Made by a program: the position numbers and the translations under genes. From contig CAWCRU010000006.1 in assembly GCA_963798075.1 (NCBI GenBank), positions 62,001-126,000 of the forward strand: DNA of 64,000 nucleotides, in the 5' to 3' direction. Within the stretch, counting starts at the first letter, position 1; every line of letters begins with the position of its first letter. Origin of the DNA: DATAOG01 sp963798075 (GTDB lineage Bacteria > Pseudomonadota > Alphaproteobacteria > Geminicoccales > Geminicoccaceae). The notes beneath the pieces were generated by a model, which was given only the letters and a program-made list of their open reading frames with translations, did no database searches and was not told the DNA's origin. This document shows, one piece after another, positions 1-7,942 of this stretch.

Positions 1-1
1 G

Positions 2-1336
2 CTCGAGCGCGTTCGGATCGAAGCCAGGGTCGCCGAGCTGGCGCAGGAGCAGAACCGGCTCGATGGCGCCGGGCCGGAGCTCGAGGCGGCGCTCGGCCGT
101 GCCGAGCCCGCGCTCGCGGCAGCCCGGCAGCGGCTGGTCGCGGCCGAGCGAACGGCTGCGAGCGCCCGTCAGGTCCAGGCGGCGGCGGCGATGCAGGAGG
201 GCCGGCTGCGCGATCGGCTGGCCGCCGCCGAAGCTCGCCGGAGCGCGCTGGAGCAGGAGCTGGCGTCGTGGTCGGAGCGCAGCACGGCGGCTGCGGCGCG
301 GCTGGCCGAGCTCGAGCGCCGGCGCGCGCCGCTCGCGGCCGAGCGCGCCCGCTTGGTGGAGCTGCCGGCCGTGGCCCTGCGCCAGCAGGAGGAGCTGCGG
401 CAACGCCAGAGCGCGGCCGAGGCGCGCCGCAGCGCGCTGCATGCGCAGCTGGGCGAAGCCGAGGCGGCGCTCGCCGCAGCCGAAGCCGCGCTCGAGCGCA
501 CCGAGGCGCTGCGGGTCGAGGCGCGCGAAGCGGCGGCCCGGCTCGAGGCCCGCCTCGAGCGCGCCGAGGCCGAGGCGACGGGCGCGCAGGCGATGCTGCT
601 CGCGCGTCTCGGCGTACTGCCCGAGACCGCCGAGCCGGGCCCGCCGGATCCTGCCGCGCTCGCCGCGGCGGAGGCCGAGCTCGCGCGCATCGGGGCGGCG
701 CGCGAGCGCCTGGGGCCGGTCAACCTGCGGGCAATCGACGAGGCCCGGGAGCTGGCACTCCGGATCGAGACCCTGCAGACCGAGCAGGCCGAGCTCGCCG
801 GCGCGATCGAGCGCCTCAGGCGGGCGATCTCGACCTTGAACCGCGAGGGCCGCGAGCGCCTGCGGATCGCGTTCGCCAAGGTCGAGACCCATTTCGGCGC
901 GCTGTTCACGCGCCTGTTCGGCGGCGGCCGGGCCAAGCTCGAGCTGACCGATCAGGACGACCCGCTGGCCGCCGGGCTCGAGCTGGCCGCGAGCCCGCCC
1001 GGCAAGAAGCTGCAGGCGATCTCGCTGCTCTCGGGCGGCGAGAAGGCCTTGACCGCGCTCGCCCTGATCTTCGCCGTGTTCCTGACCAAGCCGGCACCCC
1101 TTTGCGTGCTCGACGAGGTCGACGCGCCGCTCGACGATGCCAACGTCGACCGCCTGATGGGGCTGCTCGAGGAGCTCGCGCTCGGCACCCGCACGCGCTT
1201 CATGGTGATCACCCACCACCCGCTGACCATGGCCCGGATGCACCGCCTGTACGGCGTGACCATGGCCGAGCGGGGCGTCTCCCAGCTGGTCTCGGTCGAT
1301 CTTGCGAGCGCGATCGAGCTGCGGGCGACCGCCTGA
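2..1336 (+). CDS. smc: Chromosome segregation protein SMC, C-terminal part (5' end outside window)
   Basis: The frame is open from base 2, so only the 3' part of the gene is present, about 444 codons. The first ~240 residues are Ala/Glu/Arg-rich coiled coil, the returning arm of SMC. The C-terminal head follows, with the ABC signature LSGGEKALTALAL and the Walker B/D-loop segment VLDEVDAPLDDANVDRL, then the conserved FMVITHHPLTM. In bacterial condensin this head pairs with the N-terminal Walker A lobe to form the ATPase that drives loop extrusion with ScpAB. The head is intact and ends in TGA, so truncation is due only to the window edge. The closest family alternatives, RecN and SbcC, lack this DEVDAPLDD form. 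Confidence 0.96.
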   Translation, partial: LERVRIEARVAELAQEQNRLDGAGPELEAALGRAEPALAAARQRLVAAERTAASARQVQAAAAMQEGRLRDRLAAAEARRSALEQELASWSERSTAAAARLAELERRRAPLAAERARLVELPAVALRQQEELRQRQSAAEARRSALHAQLGEAEAALAAAEAALERTEALRVEAREAAARLEARLERAEAEATGAQAMLLARLGVLPETAEPGPPDPAALAAAEAELARIGAARERLGPVNLRAIDEARELALRIETLQTEQAELAGAIERLRRAISTLNREGRERLRIAFAKVETHFGALFTRLFGGGRAKLELTDQDDPLAAGLELAASPPGKKLQAISLLSGGEKALTALALIFAVFLTKPAPLCVLDEVDAPLDDANVDRLMGLLEELALGTRTRFMVITHHPLTMARMHRLYGVTMAERGVSQLVSVDLASAIELRATA

Positions 1337-1354
1337 GCCTGGACGACCGCCCGG

Positions 1355-1379
1355 ACGTGCTCCTGCTCACGATTTTTTA
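1355..1379 (+). terminator. Weak terminator-like stem after smc
   Basis: A short CGTG/CACG stem with an 8-nt loop is followed by a T-rich run (ATTTTTTAG) just after the smc stop codon. The stem is only about 4 bp, so this is a weak candidate. Confidence 0.25.
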
Positions 1380-1480
1380 GGGAGCAGGCGCTAGGGGAGC
1401 GGAACGTCCAGGCGCCCAGATCCATTAACGATCACAGGCGTTGGCCCACCGCCGAATTCCGGCACGTGAAGGAGTCGAGC

Positions 1481-1834
1481 ATGATCAAGGACCCGAGCGT
1501 CAAGTCTGCCCCCGTCGGACCAAGCACAGGCAAACCGACGGCCGGCAAGACGACCGCCGCCAAGCCCGCCGCAGCCAGAACCGTCCCCATGTCGCCCGAG
1601 ACCAAGGGCGCGGGGTCGACGGTGGTCGCCAAGACCGCGCCGCCGCGGTCGAGTGCCCGGACCGCGGCCGCCAAGCTCGCCGATGGCCGGCCGCTGGACG
1701 ATGTCGAGCGGCTGATCCAGCAGCGCGCCTACGAGCTCTGGGAGAACGAGGGCCGGCCGCAAGGGCGCGAGCAGGAGCACTGGCAGCAGGCCGAGCGCGA
1801 GATCGCGGGACGCCGCGCCGGCAGCAGGGCGTGA
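1481..1834 (+). CDS. Small DUF2934-type protein
   Basis: A 117-residue protein. The first ~75 residues are low-complexity Ala/Lys/Thr/Pro and look disordered. The C-terminal ~40 residues carry the DUF2934 pattern, IQQRAYELWENEGRP followed by EHWQQAEREI. DUF2934 proteins are common in alphaproteobacteria and have no known function. I chose the ATG at 1481 because AAGGAG lies at 1469-1474 with good spacing. An in-frame GTG at 1466 would place that Shine-Dalgarno inside the gene. It stands alone between smc and the ATP synthase operon. Confidence 0.72.
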   Translation: MIKDPSVKSAPVGPSTGKPTAGKTTAAKPAAARTVPMSPETKGAGSTVVAKTAPPRSSARTAAAKLADGRPLDDVERLIQQRAYELWENEGRPQGREQEHWQQAEREIAGRRAGSRA

Positions 1835-1935
1835 GCCGGGCGCCGGCCCACCTGCGGGCGGTCCGGTCGGCGCCTGCGGCCACTTCGAAGGCTCCTGCGA
1901 GGCTGCTCCGGGCCTGTTGTGCGGCCGTGCCCAGC

Positions 1936-1963
1936 TTGACAGGCGCGGCGAGCGACCTATTGT
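1936..1963 (+). promoter_or_regulatory. Sigma-70-type promoter candidate for the atp operon
   Basis: TTGACA at 1936-1941 and TATTGT at 1958-1963 are separated by 16 bp. The position about 70 bp upstream of atpI fits a housekeeping promoter for atpI-B-E-F'-F. Recognised by eye only. Confidence 0.5.
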
Positions 1964-2029
1964 GACGCCGCTTCGAGCCGGCGCGGGCGCGTCCGCTGTC
2001 CGGCTCGGGAGCGGTCAGGCGATGGATCG

Positions 2030-2359
2030 ATGGCGCGCAAGGATGGGTCGCCGGAGTTCGAGGCGTTCGACGACCGCGTCCGCAAGCTGCGCGTCGACGC
2101 CGGCCTGGTGCGGGACGAGCGCGCGGGCAAGGGTCGCGGCCCCCTGATCGGGGGCGCGGCCATGCAGGTCGGCATCGAGCTGGTCGCCGGCGTGATCGGC
2201 GGGGCGTTGTTGGGCTACGGTCTCGATCGCTGGCTCGGGACGTGGCCGATCTTTTTCCTGGTGCTGTTCTTCCTCGGGGCGGCCGCCGGGATGCTGAATG
2301 CCTATCGGTACCTGCGCAAGATCAGCGAGGTGCCGCCGGAGCGAACGGGAGAGCGGTGA
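2030..2359 (+). CDS. atpI: ATP synthase assembly protein AtpI
   Basis: A 109-residue protein. A charged cytoplasmic N-terminus of ~45 residues is followed by two hydrophobic helices, around residues 45-65 and 73-93, matching the AtpI/AtpZ family. AtpI is a small membrane protein encoded first in F0 operons. It is thought to help assemble the c-ring and possibly move Mg2+. The sequence GYGLDRWLGTWPIFFL is typical of alphaproteobacterial members. The next gene, atpB, starts ~70 bp downstream. Confidence 0.88.
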   Translation: MARKDGSPEFEAFDDRVRKLRVDAGLVRDERAGKGRGPLIGGAAMQVGIELVAGVIGGALLGYGLDRWLGTWPIFFLVLFFLGAAAGMLNAYRYLRKISEVPPERTGER

Positions 2360-2430
2360 GCCCCGGGCGTCGCCCCAAGGATCGGCGGCGAGGGTCGGGG
2401 TCGAAACCGGACGAGGTGGACGAGGGGTCG

Positions 2431-3156
2431 GTGGAGCATAGTCCGCTCGCGCAGTTCGAGATCCACGACATCCTGCCGATCACGGTCGGCGGGGTCGACC
2501 TGTCCTTCACCAACTCGTCGCTCTGGATGGCGATCGCGGTGGCGCTCGCCTATGGCCTCGTGATGTTCAGCGCCCGCCATGCCAGCATGGTGCCGGGTCG
2601 CCTGCAGGCCCTGATCGAGCTGAGCTACGAGTTCATCGCCGACATGCTGGGCAGCACCGTCGGCAAGGAAGGCCGCCAGTACTTCCCGTTCTTCTTCACG
2701 CTCTTCATGTTCGTGCTGTTCGGCAACACGCTCGGCATGATCCCGGGCGGCTTCACCTACACGAGCCACATCATCGTCACCTTCTCGATGGCGATCTTCG
2801 TGGTCTCGGCGGTCACCGTGATCGGCATCATGCGCCATGGCCTGCACTTCTTCAGCCTGTTCGCGCCCGGCGGCTGCCCGATCTACGTCATGCCGCTCCT
2901 GATCCCGATCGAGATCCTGTCCTACGCGATGCGCCCGGTCAGCCTGTCGCTGCGGCTCGCGATCAACATGACCGCGGGCCACATCATGCTCGCGACCTTC
3001 GCGGGCTTCGTGATCGCGCTCGGCGTTTTCGGGGTCCTGCCGCTGGCCCTGACGGTGGCGCTGATGGGGCTCGAGCTCGCGATCGCGTTCCTGCAGGCCT
3101 ACGTGTTCACGGTCCTGAGCTGCATCTACCTGCAGGACACCATCCACCTGCACTGA
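2431..3156 (+). CDS. atpB: F0 ATP synthase subunit a
   Basis: A 241-residue polytopic membrane protein forming the stator half-channels that carry protons to and from the c-ring. The N-terminus SPLAQFEIHDILPI is the alphaproteobacterial subunit a start. The essential arginine lies in the conserved SLSLRLAINMTAGH near residue 175, and the last helices run through GLELAIAFLQAYVF. The frame is open further upstream, but the GTG at 2431 gives the family length and N-terminus and follows a purine-rich GAGGGG. It is second in the F0 operon, directly before the c subunit. Confidence 0.95.
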   Translation: MEHSPLAQFEIHDILPITVGGVDLSFTNSSLWMAIAVALAYGLVMFSARHASMVPGRLQALIELSYEFIADMLGSTVGKEGRQYFPFFFTLFMFVLFGNTLGMIPGGFTYTSHIIVTFSMAIFVVSAVTVIGIMRHGLHFFSLFAPGGCPIYVMPLLIPIEILSYAMRPVSLSLRLAINMTAGHIMLATFAGFVIALGVFGVLPLALTVALMGLELAIAFLQAYVFTVLSCIYLQDTIHLH

Positions 3157-3218
3157 CCCGCCGCCAACGAGCTTGCCACCCGAGCTGGGCTCACGAGACA
3201 ATCATGGAGCATCACCTG

Positions 3219-3443
3219 ATGGAAACCGAAGCAGCCAAGATGATCGGTGCCGGTCTCGCCGCGATCGGCCTTGGCGGGGTGGGCGTGGGGATCGGCAACG
3301 TGTTCGCGACCACGATCGCGACCATCGGCCGCAACCCGTCGATTCAGGGCCGGGTCGCGGCGCTGATGTGGATCGGCTTCGCGCTGGTCGAGGCGATCGG
3401 CCTCTACGCGCTGCTGGTCGCCTTCATCGTGCTGTTCGGCTAG
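3219..3443 (+). CDS. atpE: F0 ATP synthase subunit c
   Basis: A proteolipid of 74 residues from this start: two transmembrane hairpin helices joined by the polar loop RNPS. The N-terminal TEAAKMIGAGLAAIG is nearly invariant in alphaproteobacterial c subunits. The proton-binding carboxylate is the Glu in WIGFALVEAIGLY of the second helix. The ATG at 3219 is preceded by GGAG at 3207-3210 with 8-nt spacing and matches the usual 74-75 residues. An ATG at 3204 would add MEHHL. The subunit forms the rotor ring that works against subunit a. Confidence 0.95.
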   Translation: METEAAKMIGAGLAAIGLGGVGVGIGNVFATTIATIGRNPSIQGRVAALMWIGFALVEAIGLYALLVAFIVLFG

Positions 3444-3480
3444 CGCCGCCGCCCGGCGCGAACCTTCGGGCCCGAAACCG

Positions 3481-3972
3481 GTGCCGCAGATCGAGGTTGC
3501 CACCTTCGCGAGCCAGATCTTCTGGCTGATCGTGGCGTTCGTGACGCTCTACTATCTGCTCAGCCGGCGGGCCCTGCCGCGGCTCGCCGAGGTCCTCGAG
3601 GCGCGCCAGGACCGGATCGCCACCGACCTCGACGAGGCGGAGCGGCTACGCCGCGAGGCCGAGGCGGCGCTCGCCAGCTACGAGGCGGCGATCGCCAAGG
3701 CCCGGGACCAGGCGCATGCGCTGCTGGCCGAGACCCAGACGCGGCTGCAGGCCGAGGCCGGCAAGCGCCAGGCCGAGCTCGACCTGCGGCTGGCCGAGCA
3801 GCTGAGCGAGGCCGAGGCGCGCATCGGCGAAGCCAGGCAAAGCGCGCTCAAGGAGCTCGAAGAGGCCGCCGTGACGGTCGCGCAGACCGCCCTCGAACAT
3901 CTGGCGGGCGTCAAGGTCGCCAAGAAGACCGCCCAGACCGCGCTGCGCGCCGTCCTCGAGGAGGCGCGCTGA
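3481..3972 (+). CDS. atpF': F0 ATP synthase subunit b'
   Basis: A 163-residue protein with a GTG start. One N-terminal membrane anchor, QIFWLIVAFVTLYYLL at residues ~13-28, is followed by a long Ala/Glu/Arg amphipathic helix that forms half of the peripheral stalk. Alphaproteobacteria carry two divergent b subunits, and the first, with the RRALPRLAEVLEAR segment after the anchor, is b'. Its TGA overlaps the ATG of the following b gene by one base, which suggests translational coupling and 1:1 stoichiometry. Confidence 0.93.
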   Translation: MPQIEVATFASQIFWLIVAFVTLYYLLSRRALPRLAEVLEARQDRIATDLDEAERLRREAEAALASYEAAIAKARDQAHALLAETQTRLQAEAGKRQAELDLRLAEQLSEAEARIGEARQSALKELEEAAVTVAQTALEHLAGVKVAKKTAQTALRAVLEEAR

Positions 3973-4448
3973 TGGCGCATTGGCTGCTCGAGGTGATCGC
4001 GCTAGTCATCCTGATCGCGCTGATCTACCGGCCGCTCAGCCGGGTGATCGTCGGCGCGCTCGACGGCCACGCGGCCAAGGTCCGGGCCGAGCTCAACGAG
4101 GCCAAGCGCCTGCGCGAGGAGGCCCAGAGCCTGCTCGCGCGCTACCAGCGCCAGCTGGCCAGCGGCTCCGACCAGGCGCAAACGATCGTCGAGCACGCGC
4201 GCGCCGAGACCGAGCGCCAGGTGGAGCGGCACCGCGCGGAGCTCGAGGCGAGCCTCAAGCGCCGCACCGAGCAGGTCATGGGCCGGATCGCCCAGGAGGA
4301 GGCGCGCGCGCTGCAGGAGCTTCGCGCCTATGCCGCGACGCTCGCGATCCGCACCACCGAGCGCCTGATGCGCGAGCGGGTCGACGGCGCCCACGCCCAG
4401 GCCCTGCTCGACGGCGCGATCGAGCAGGTCGGCCGCAAGCTGTCCTGA
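3972..4448 (+). CDS. atpF: F0 ATP synthase subunit b
   Basis: A 158-residue partner of b'. The N-terminal membrane segment WLLEVIALVILIALIYRPL is followed by a charged coiled coil that reaches delta/alpha in F1. The start ATG overlaps the stop of b'. It closes the F0 operon. The F1 genes are not in this window, as expected in alphaproteobacteria, where F0 and F1 are usually encoded at separate loci. Confidence 0.93.
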   Translation: MAHWLLEVIALVILIALIYRPLSRVIVGALDGHAAKVRAELNEAKRLREEAQSLLARYQRQLASGSDQAQTIVEHARAETERQVERHRAELEASLKRRTEQVMGRIAQEEARALQELRAYAATLAIRTTERLMRERVDGAHAQALLDGAIEQVGRKLS

Positions 4449-4540
4449 CCGCCGGAGACCGCCCGCTTCCCGAGCCTGGCCCCTTCGGCTGCGGGCTCTG
4501 GAACCCTTCGCTCCGGCTCTTCGTTGGTCGGCGGATGGCG

Positions 4541-4562
4541 GCGCCCGCACGCCCGCGGGCGC
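4541..4562 (+). terminator. Strong GC hairpin between atpF and the PfpI-type gene
   Basis: A perfect 8-bp stem, GCGCCCGC/GCGGGCGC, with a 6-nt loop. There is no T-run, so it could act as a Rho-type or weak terminator of the atp operon, or simply stabilise the 3' end. Confidence 0.35.
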
Positions 4563-4595
4563 GCCGTCCCGATGACGTTGAAGGAGCACCTTTGG

Positions 4596-5165
4596 ATGGC
4601 CCATGATCTGCATGGCAAGACGATCGCGATCCTGGCGACCGATGGCTTCGAGCAGTCGGAATTGACCGAGCCCAAGCGCGCGTTGGAAGAGGCGGGGGCG
4701 AGTGTGCAGGTGATCGCGCCCAAGACGGGCAGGATTCGCGGCTGGCAGCACGGCGACTGGGGCGAGGAGGTGGCGGTCGACCTGGCCCTCAAGGAGGCCA
4801 ATGCCGCGGACTATCACGCCCTGGTCCTGCCCGGCGGCCAGATGAACCCGGACAAGCTGCGCCTCGAGCCGAGGGCGGCCCAGTTCGTGCGCGCGTTCTT
4901 TGCGGCCGGCAAGCCGGTCGGCGCGATCTGCCACGGCCCCTGGCTGCTGGTCGAGGCGGACGTGGTGCGCGGCCGCACCGTCACCTCCTGGCCATCGATC
5001 CGGACCGACCTCAAGAACGCCGGCGCCAACTGGATCGATCGCGAGGTGGTGGTCGACCAGGGCTTGGTGACCAGCCGCCGGCCGGACGACCTGCCGGCGT
5101 TCAACGCCAAGATCATCGAGGAGTTCGCCGAGGGTCGGCACGCGGCGCAGCGGCGGAGTGCCTGA
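4596..5165 (+). CDS. PfpI/DJ-1 family protein (YhbO/YraA-type)
   Basis: A 189-residue single-domain class I glutamine-amidotransferase-like fold. The PfpI pattern is visible: ILATDGFEQSEL at the N-terminus, the acidic residue in that motif, and the nucleophile Cys in GAICHGPWLL near residue 110, followed by His. Family members act as cysteine proteases, deglycases/glyoxalases or general-stress proteins. The exact activity cannot be read from sequence. The ATG at 4596 has AAGGAG at 4581-4586. Upstream in-frame codons lack such a signal. Apparently monocistronic. Confidence 0.88.
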   Translation: MAHDLHGKTIAILATDGFEQSELTEPKRALEEAGASVQVIAPKTGRIRGWQHGDWGEEVAVDLALKEANAADYHALVLPGGQMNPDKLRLEPRAAQFVRAFFAAGKPVGAICHGPWLLVEADVVRGRTVTSWPSIRTDLKNAGANWIDREVVVDQGLVTSRRPDDLPAFNAKIIEEFAEGRHAAQRRSA

Positions 5166-5198
5166 GGCGGACGCCTGACGCGGGCGGCTTGGCGGGGC

Positions 5199-5912
5199 TC
5201 AGCCGGGCGCCCCCTCCTCCGGCGTGCCGAGCGTTGCGAGCAGGCGTGAGCGGAACTCGCGGCGGTAGAGCACGGCCACGACCCAGGCGGTGGCGAGCAC
5301 GAACAGCCAGGGGTGGACGAACCAGCTGAGCGCCGCAAGGCCGAAGTAATAGGCGCGCATGCCGCCGTTGAAGTGGTGCGCGGTCGAGGTCGCGATCACG
5401 GCCGTGCGCTCTGCGATCCGCTCGGCGTCCTCGCTGACCCCGCCCGGCAGGGCGACGCTGCCGATCAGGATCAGGCAGTAGTTGTACTGGCGGAAGGCCC
5501 AGGTGAACTTGAAGAACGCGTAGACGAACAGGATCACCAGCAGCAGGACCTTCAGGTACCAGAGCAGCGGCGAGGTCGCGACCGCCAGCGGCAGCTCGTT
5601 GAGCAGCGCCACCGCCTGGTCCGACCGGCCGAGAGCGGCGAGCAGGCCGCCGATGATGACGAGCGTGGTCGAGGCGAAGAAGGAGGCGCTGCGCATCAGA
5701 TTGCCGACGATCTGGGAATCGACGATCCGGTTGTCGCGCTCCAGCATGCGCCGCATCCAAAGGCGCCGGTAGGCGGCCATGCTGCGCATCAGGCTCGCGC
5801 GGCGGCCGTTGCCGCGGTCGGCGAACAGGGTGTAGCCGATCCAGCAGGCAAAGAACCACAAGGTCGCGATCAGATCGGAAGGGGCGACCCCGCTCAGTTG
5901 CGCTCCGGTCAC
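5199..5912 (-). CDS. DUF599 membrane protein
   Basis: A 237-residue integral membrane protein. Hydrophobic segments lie at about residues 13-30, 78-93, 117-137 and 201-220. The arrangement, with a conserved FKFTWAFRQYNYC segment after the third helix and HFNGGMRAYYFGLAALSWF before the last, matches the DUF599 family found across proteobacteria. No function is established. The gene is convergent with the PfpI-type gene and divergent from the hydrolase that follows. Confidence 0.82.
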   Translation of the reverse strand: MTGAQLSGVAPSDLIATLWFFACWIGYTLFADRGNGRRASLMRSMAAYRRLWMRRMLERDNRIVDSQIVGNLMRSASFFASTTLVIIGGLLAALGRSDQAVALLNELPLAVATSPLLWYLKVLLLVILFVYAFFKFTWAFRQYNYCLILIGSVALPGGVSEDAERIAERTAVIATSTAHHFNGGMRAYYFGLAALSWFVHPWLFVLATAWVVAVLYRREFRSRLLATLGTPEEGAPG

Positions 5913-5972
5913 AGCAGGCCCAGATGTGGCGATGCGGGTTCGACCCCGCCGACGCTCAGCCGAAGGACCGTC

Positions 5973-6704
5973 ATGGTGTCAAGCTCCCCATCGCGCCCGC
6001 GCATCGGCCTGACCTTGGATGCCGAGCCGCCGGGCGGCTACAGCAAGCTGCCCTGGTATGCGCTGCGCGCCAACTATTTCCGCGCGATCGCGCGCGCGGG
6101 CGGCCTGCCGCTCGCGTTGCCGCACGAGGTCGAGTTGGCGGAGGCCTATCTCGAGCTCCTGGATGGCCTCGTGGTGACCGGGGGTGCCTTCGACGTCGAT
6201 CCGGCCCTCTATGGCGAGCAGGCACGCCACCCGAGCGTCAAGACCAAGGACCAGCGGACCGCGTTCGAGCTCAGGATCACGCGGGCGGCGCTGGCCAAGG
6301 ACATGCCGGTGCTCGGGATCTGCGGCGGTCAGCAGCTCTTGAACGTCGTGCTCGGGGGCGATCTGGTGCAGCACATCCCGGACGCGGTCGCAGCCGCGCT
6401 CGCGCACGAGCAGCCCAATCCACGCACCGAGCCCGGCCACGGGGTCGAGGTGGTGCCCGGCTCGCGGCTGCACGCGATCGCCGGCACGACGCGGCTCGAG
6501 GTCAACAGCGCCCACCACCAGGCGGCCGGCCGGGTGGGCCCCGGCGTGCTGGCGAGCGCGCGCGCGCCCGATGGCGTGATCGAGGCGATCGAGGCGCCCG
6601 GGCGGCGCTTTTGCATCGGCGTCCAATGGCATCCGGAATATGCGATCTCGGTCGCCGACGACGCCCTGTTCGATGCCCTGATCGCTGCCTGCCGCCCGGC
6701 ATGA
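5973..6704 (+). CDS. Gamma-glutamyl-gamma-aminobutyrate hydrolase family protein (PuuD-like)
   Basis: A 243-residue class I glutamine amidotransferase of the peptidase C26 type. Visible landmarks are the N-terminal IGLTLDAEPPGGYSKLPWYALR, the oxyanion/nucleophile segment LGICGGQQLLNV (Cys near 110), and the catalytic His-x-Glu in GVQWHPEYA near the C-terminus. In the Puu pathway PuuD releases GABA from gamma-glutamyl-GABA. Relatives act on other gamma-glutamyl amides, and no puu genes are nearby, so the substrate is open. AAGGAC precedes the ATG at 5973. The stop overlaps the next start (ATGA). Confidence 0.87.
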   Translation: MVSSSPSRPRIGLTLDAEPPGGYSKLPWYALRANYFRAIARAGGLPLALPHEVELAEAYLELLDGLVVTGGAFDVDPALYGEQARHPSVKTKDQRTAFELRITRAALAKDMPVLGICGGQQLLNVVLGGDLVQHIPDAVAAALAHEQPNPRTEPGHGVEVVPGSRLHAIAGTTRLEVNSAHHQAAGRVGPGVLASARAPDGVIEAIEAPGRRFCIGVQWHPEYAISVADDALFDALIAACRPA

Positions 6705-7540
6705 GCGCGGCTGCGGAGGACGCCGGCGGCGCCGAGCGGGTGACCCAGGAGCGGGTGGCCCAGGAGCGGGTGGGCCAGGAGCGGGTGGCCCAGGAGCGGG
6801 TTGCCAAGCGGATCGCGCGCTCGGGGCTCTGCTCCAGGCGGGATGCCGAGCGCTGGATCGCGGCCGGGCGAGTCGCGGTCGACGGCAACCTTTTGACCAG
6901 TCCGGCGGTGACCGTGACCGCGGCGAACGTCGTCACCGTCGACGGCGAGCCGCTGCCGTCCGCCGGGGTCGCGCGGCTGTTCCGCTACCACAAGCCTGCC
7001 GGCCTGCTGACCGCGGCGCGCGATCCCGAGGGCCGGCCGACGATCTACGACCGCCTGCCCGCGGGCCTGCCGCGCCTGATGCCGATCGGCCGCCTGGACC
7101 TCGCCTCCGAGGGCCTCTTGCTGCTGACGAACGACGGCGGTCTCAAGCGCCAGCTCGAGCTGCCGGCGACCGGCTGGGTGCGGCGCTACCGGGTCCGGGT
7201 GCACGGCGAGATCGACCCGGCGAAGCTCGCGGCGCTGGCGCGCGGAATCACCCTCGAGGGCTTCGAGTACGGCCCGATCGAGGCCCGCCTCGACAAGGTC
7301 CAGGGCAGCAACGCCTGGCTTACGGTCGCGCTGCGCGAAGGCAAGAACCGGGAGATTAGGCGGGTGCTGGAGCATTTCGGCTGGCCGGTCAACCGCCTGA
7401 TCCGGCTCAGCTTCGGCCCGTTCCAGCTCGGCCGTCTGGGCGGCGGCGAGGTCGAGGAGGTGACCGGCAAGGTCCTGCGCGAGCAGGTCGGCGTCCGGAT
7501 CGCGGGCGCGCCGGCGCGCCGCCGCCCAACAACTCGTTAA
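6701..7540 (+). CDS. rluB: 23S rRNA pseudouridine synthase, RluB/RsuA family
   Basis: A 279-residue protein. An unusual N-terminal extension (residues ~10-35) consists of tandem copies of a five-residue unit, QERVA/QERVG. An S4 RNA-binding domain follows (RIARSGLCSRRDAERWIAAGRVAVDG), then the RsuA-type synthase domain with the catalytic Asp in GRLDLASEGLLLLTNDG and the C-terminal REGKNREIRRVLEHFGW. RluB makes the pseudouridine at 2605 of 23S rRNA in E. coli. An RluE/RsuA-like role is possible. The start overlaps the hydrolase stop as ATGA, so the two genes are probably co-translated. Confidence 0.9.
   Translation: MSAAAEDAGGAERVTQERVAQERVGQERVAQERVAKRIARSGLCSRRDAERWIAAGRVAVDGNLLTSPAVTVTAANVVTVDGEPLPSAGVARLFRYHKPAGLLTAARDPEGRPTIYDRLPAGLPRLMPIGRLDLASEGLLLLTNDGGLKRQLELPATGWVRRYRVRVHGEIDPAKLAALARGITLEGFEYGPIEARLDKVQGSNAWLTVALREGKNREIRRVLEHFGWPVNRLIRLSFGPFQLGRLGGGEVEEVTGKVLREQVGVRIAGAPARRRPTTR
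6732..6803 (+). repeat. 15-bp tandem repeat inside rluB
   Basis: About four and a half copies of the unit GAGCGGGTGGCCCAG, with single-base variants, encode the repeated pentapeptide E-R-V-(A/T/G)-Q. The length is a multiple of three, so copy-number change would keep the frame. Confidence 0.8.
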
Positions 7541-7595
7541 CGATCCGGGTTTACAACGATCGGGACTGCGACCCCTCGAGGACGGGCGGCGAGCC

Positions 7596-7799
7596 ATGGC
7601 GCGTTGGCTGATCACCTTTGGCGTGCTGATCGTGCTGATCAGTCTGTGCTGGCCTTGGCTGCTCGCCTTCGGGCTGGCCCCGCTGCCGGGCGATCTGCTG
7701 GTCGATCTCGTGCCGGGCTTCCGCTTTGAGCTGCCGGTCACGACCTCGCTGCTGATCAGCGGCGTGATCGTGCTGGTCTGGAAGCTGCTGGCGCGCTGA
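7596..7799 (+). CDS. DUF2905 small membrane protein
   Basis: A 67-residue protein with two hydrophobic helices (residues ~5-25 and ~45-63) flanking the conserved LPGDLLVDLVPGFRFELPVTTSLLISG. This is the DUF2905 pattern. Function unknown. It lies 55 bp after rluB on the same strand and may be read through from it. Confidence 0.85.
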   Translation: MARWLITFGVLIVLISLCWPWLLAFGLAPLPGDLLVDLVPGFRFELPVTTSLLISGVIVLVWKLLAR

Positions 7800-7942
7800 G
7801 CGGCCCCGGCGGCGAGCCCCGCGGGGAGCGGCCGTCGGACCGGGCCCTGAGCACCCCGTGCTCCGTGTGAACGGGGCCACAAGCGCCCGGGACACGAGCC
7901 TGCTATCCTTGCCGGCGCCCAAGGCCGGCGGGGGGAACGACG

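Noticed and set aside
5930..5955. GCGGGTTCGACCCCGC, a tRNA T-arm look-alike
   Set aside because: The loop has the wrong size for a T-arm and no cloverleaf fits upstream; it lies in the promoter gap before the PuuD-like gene.
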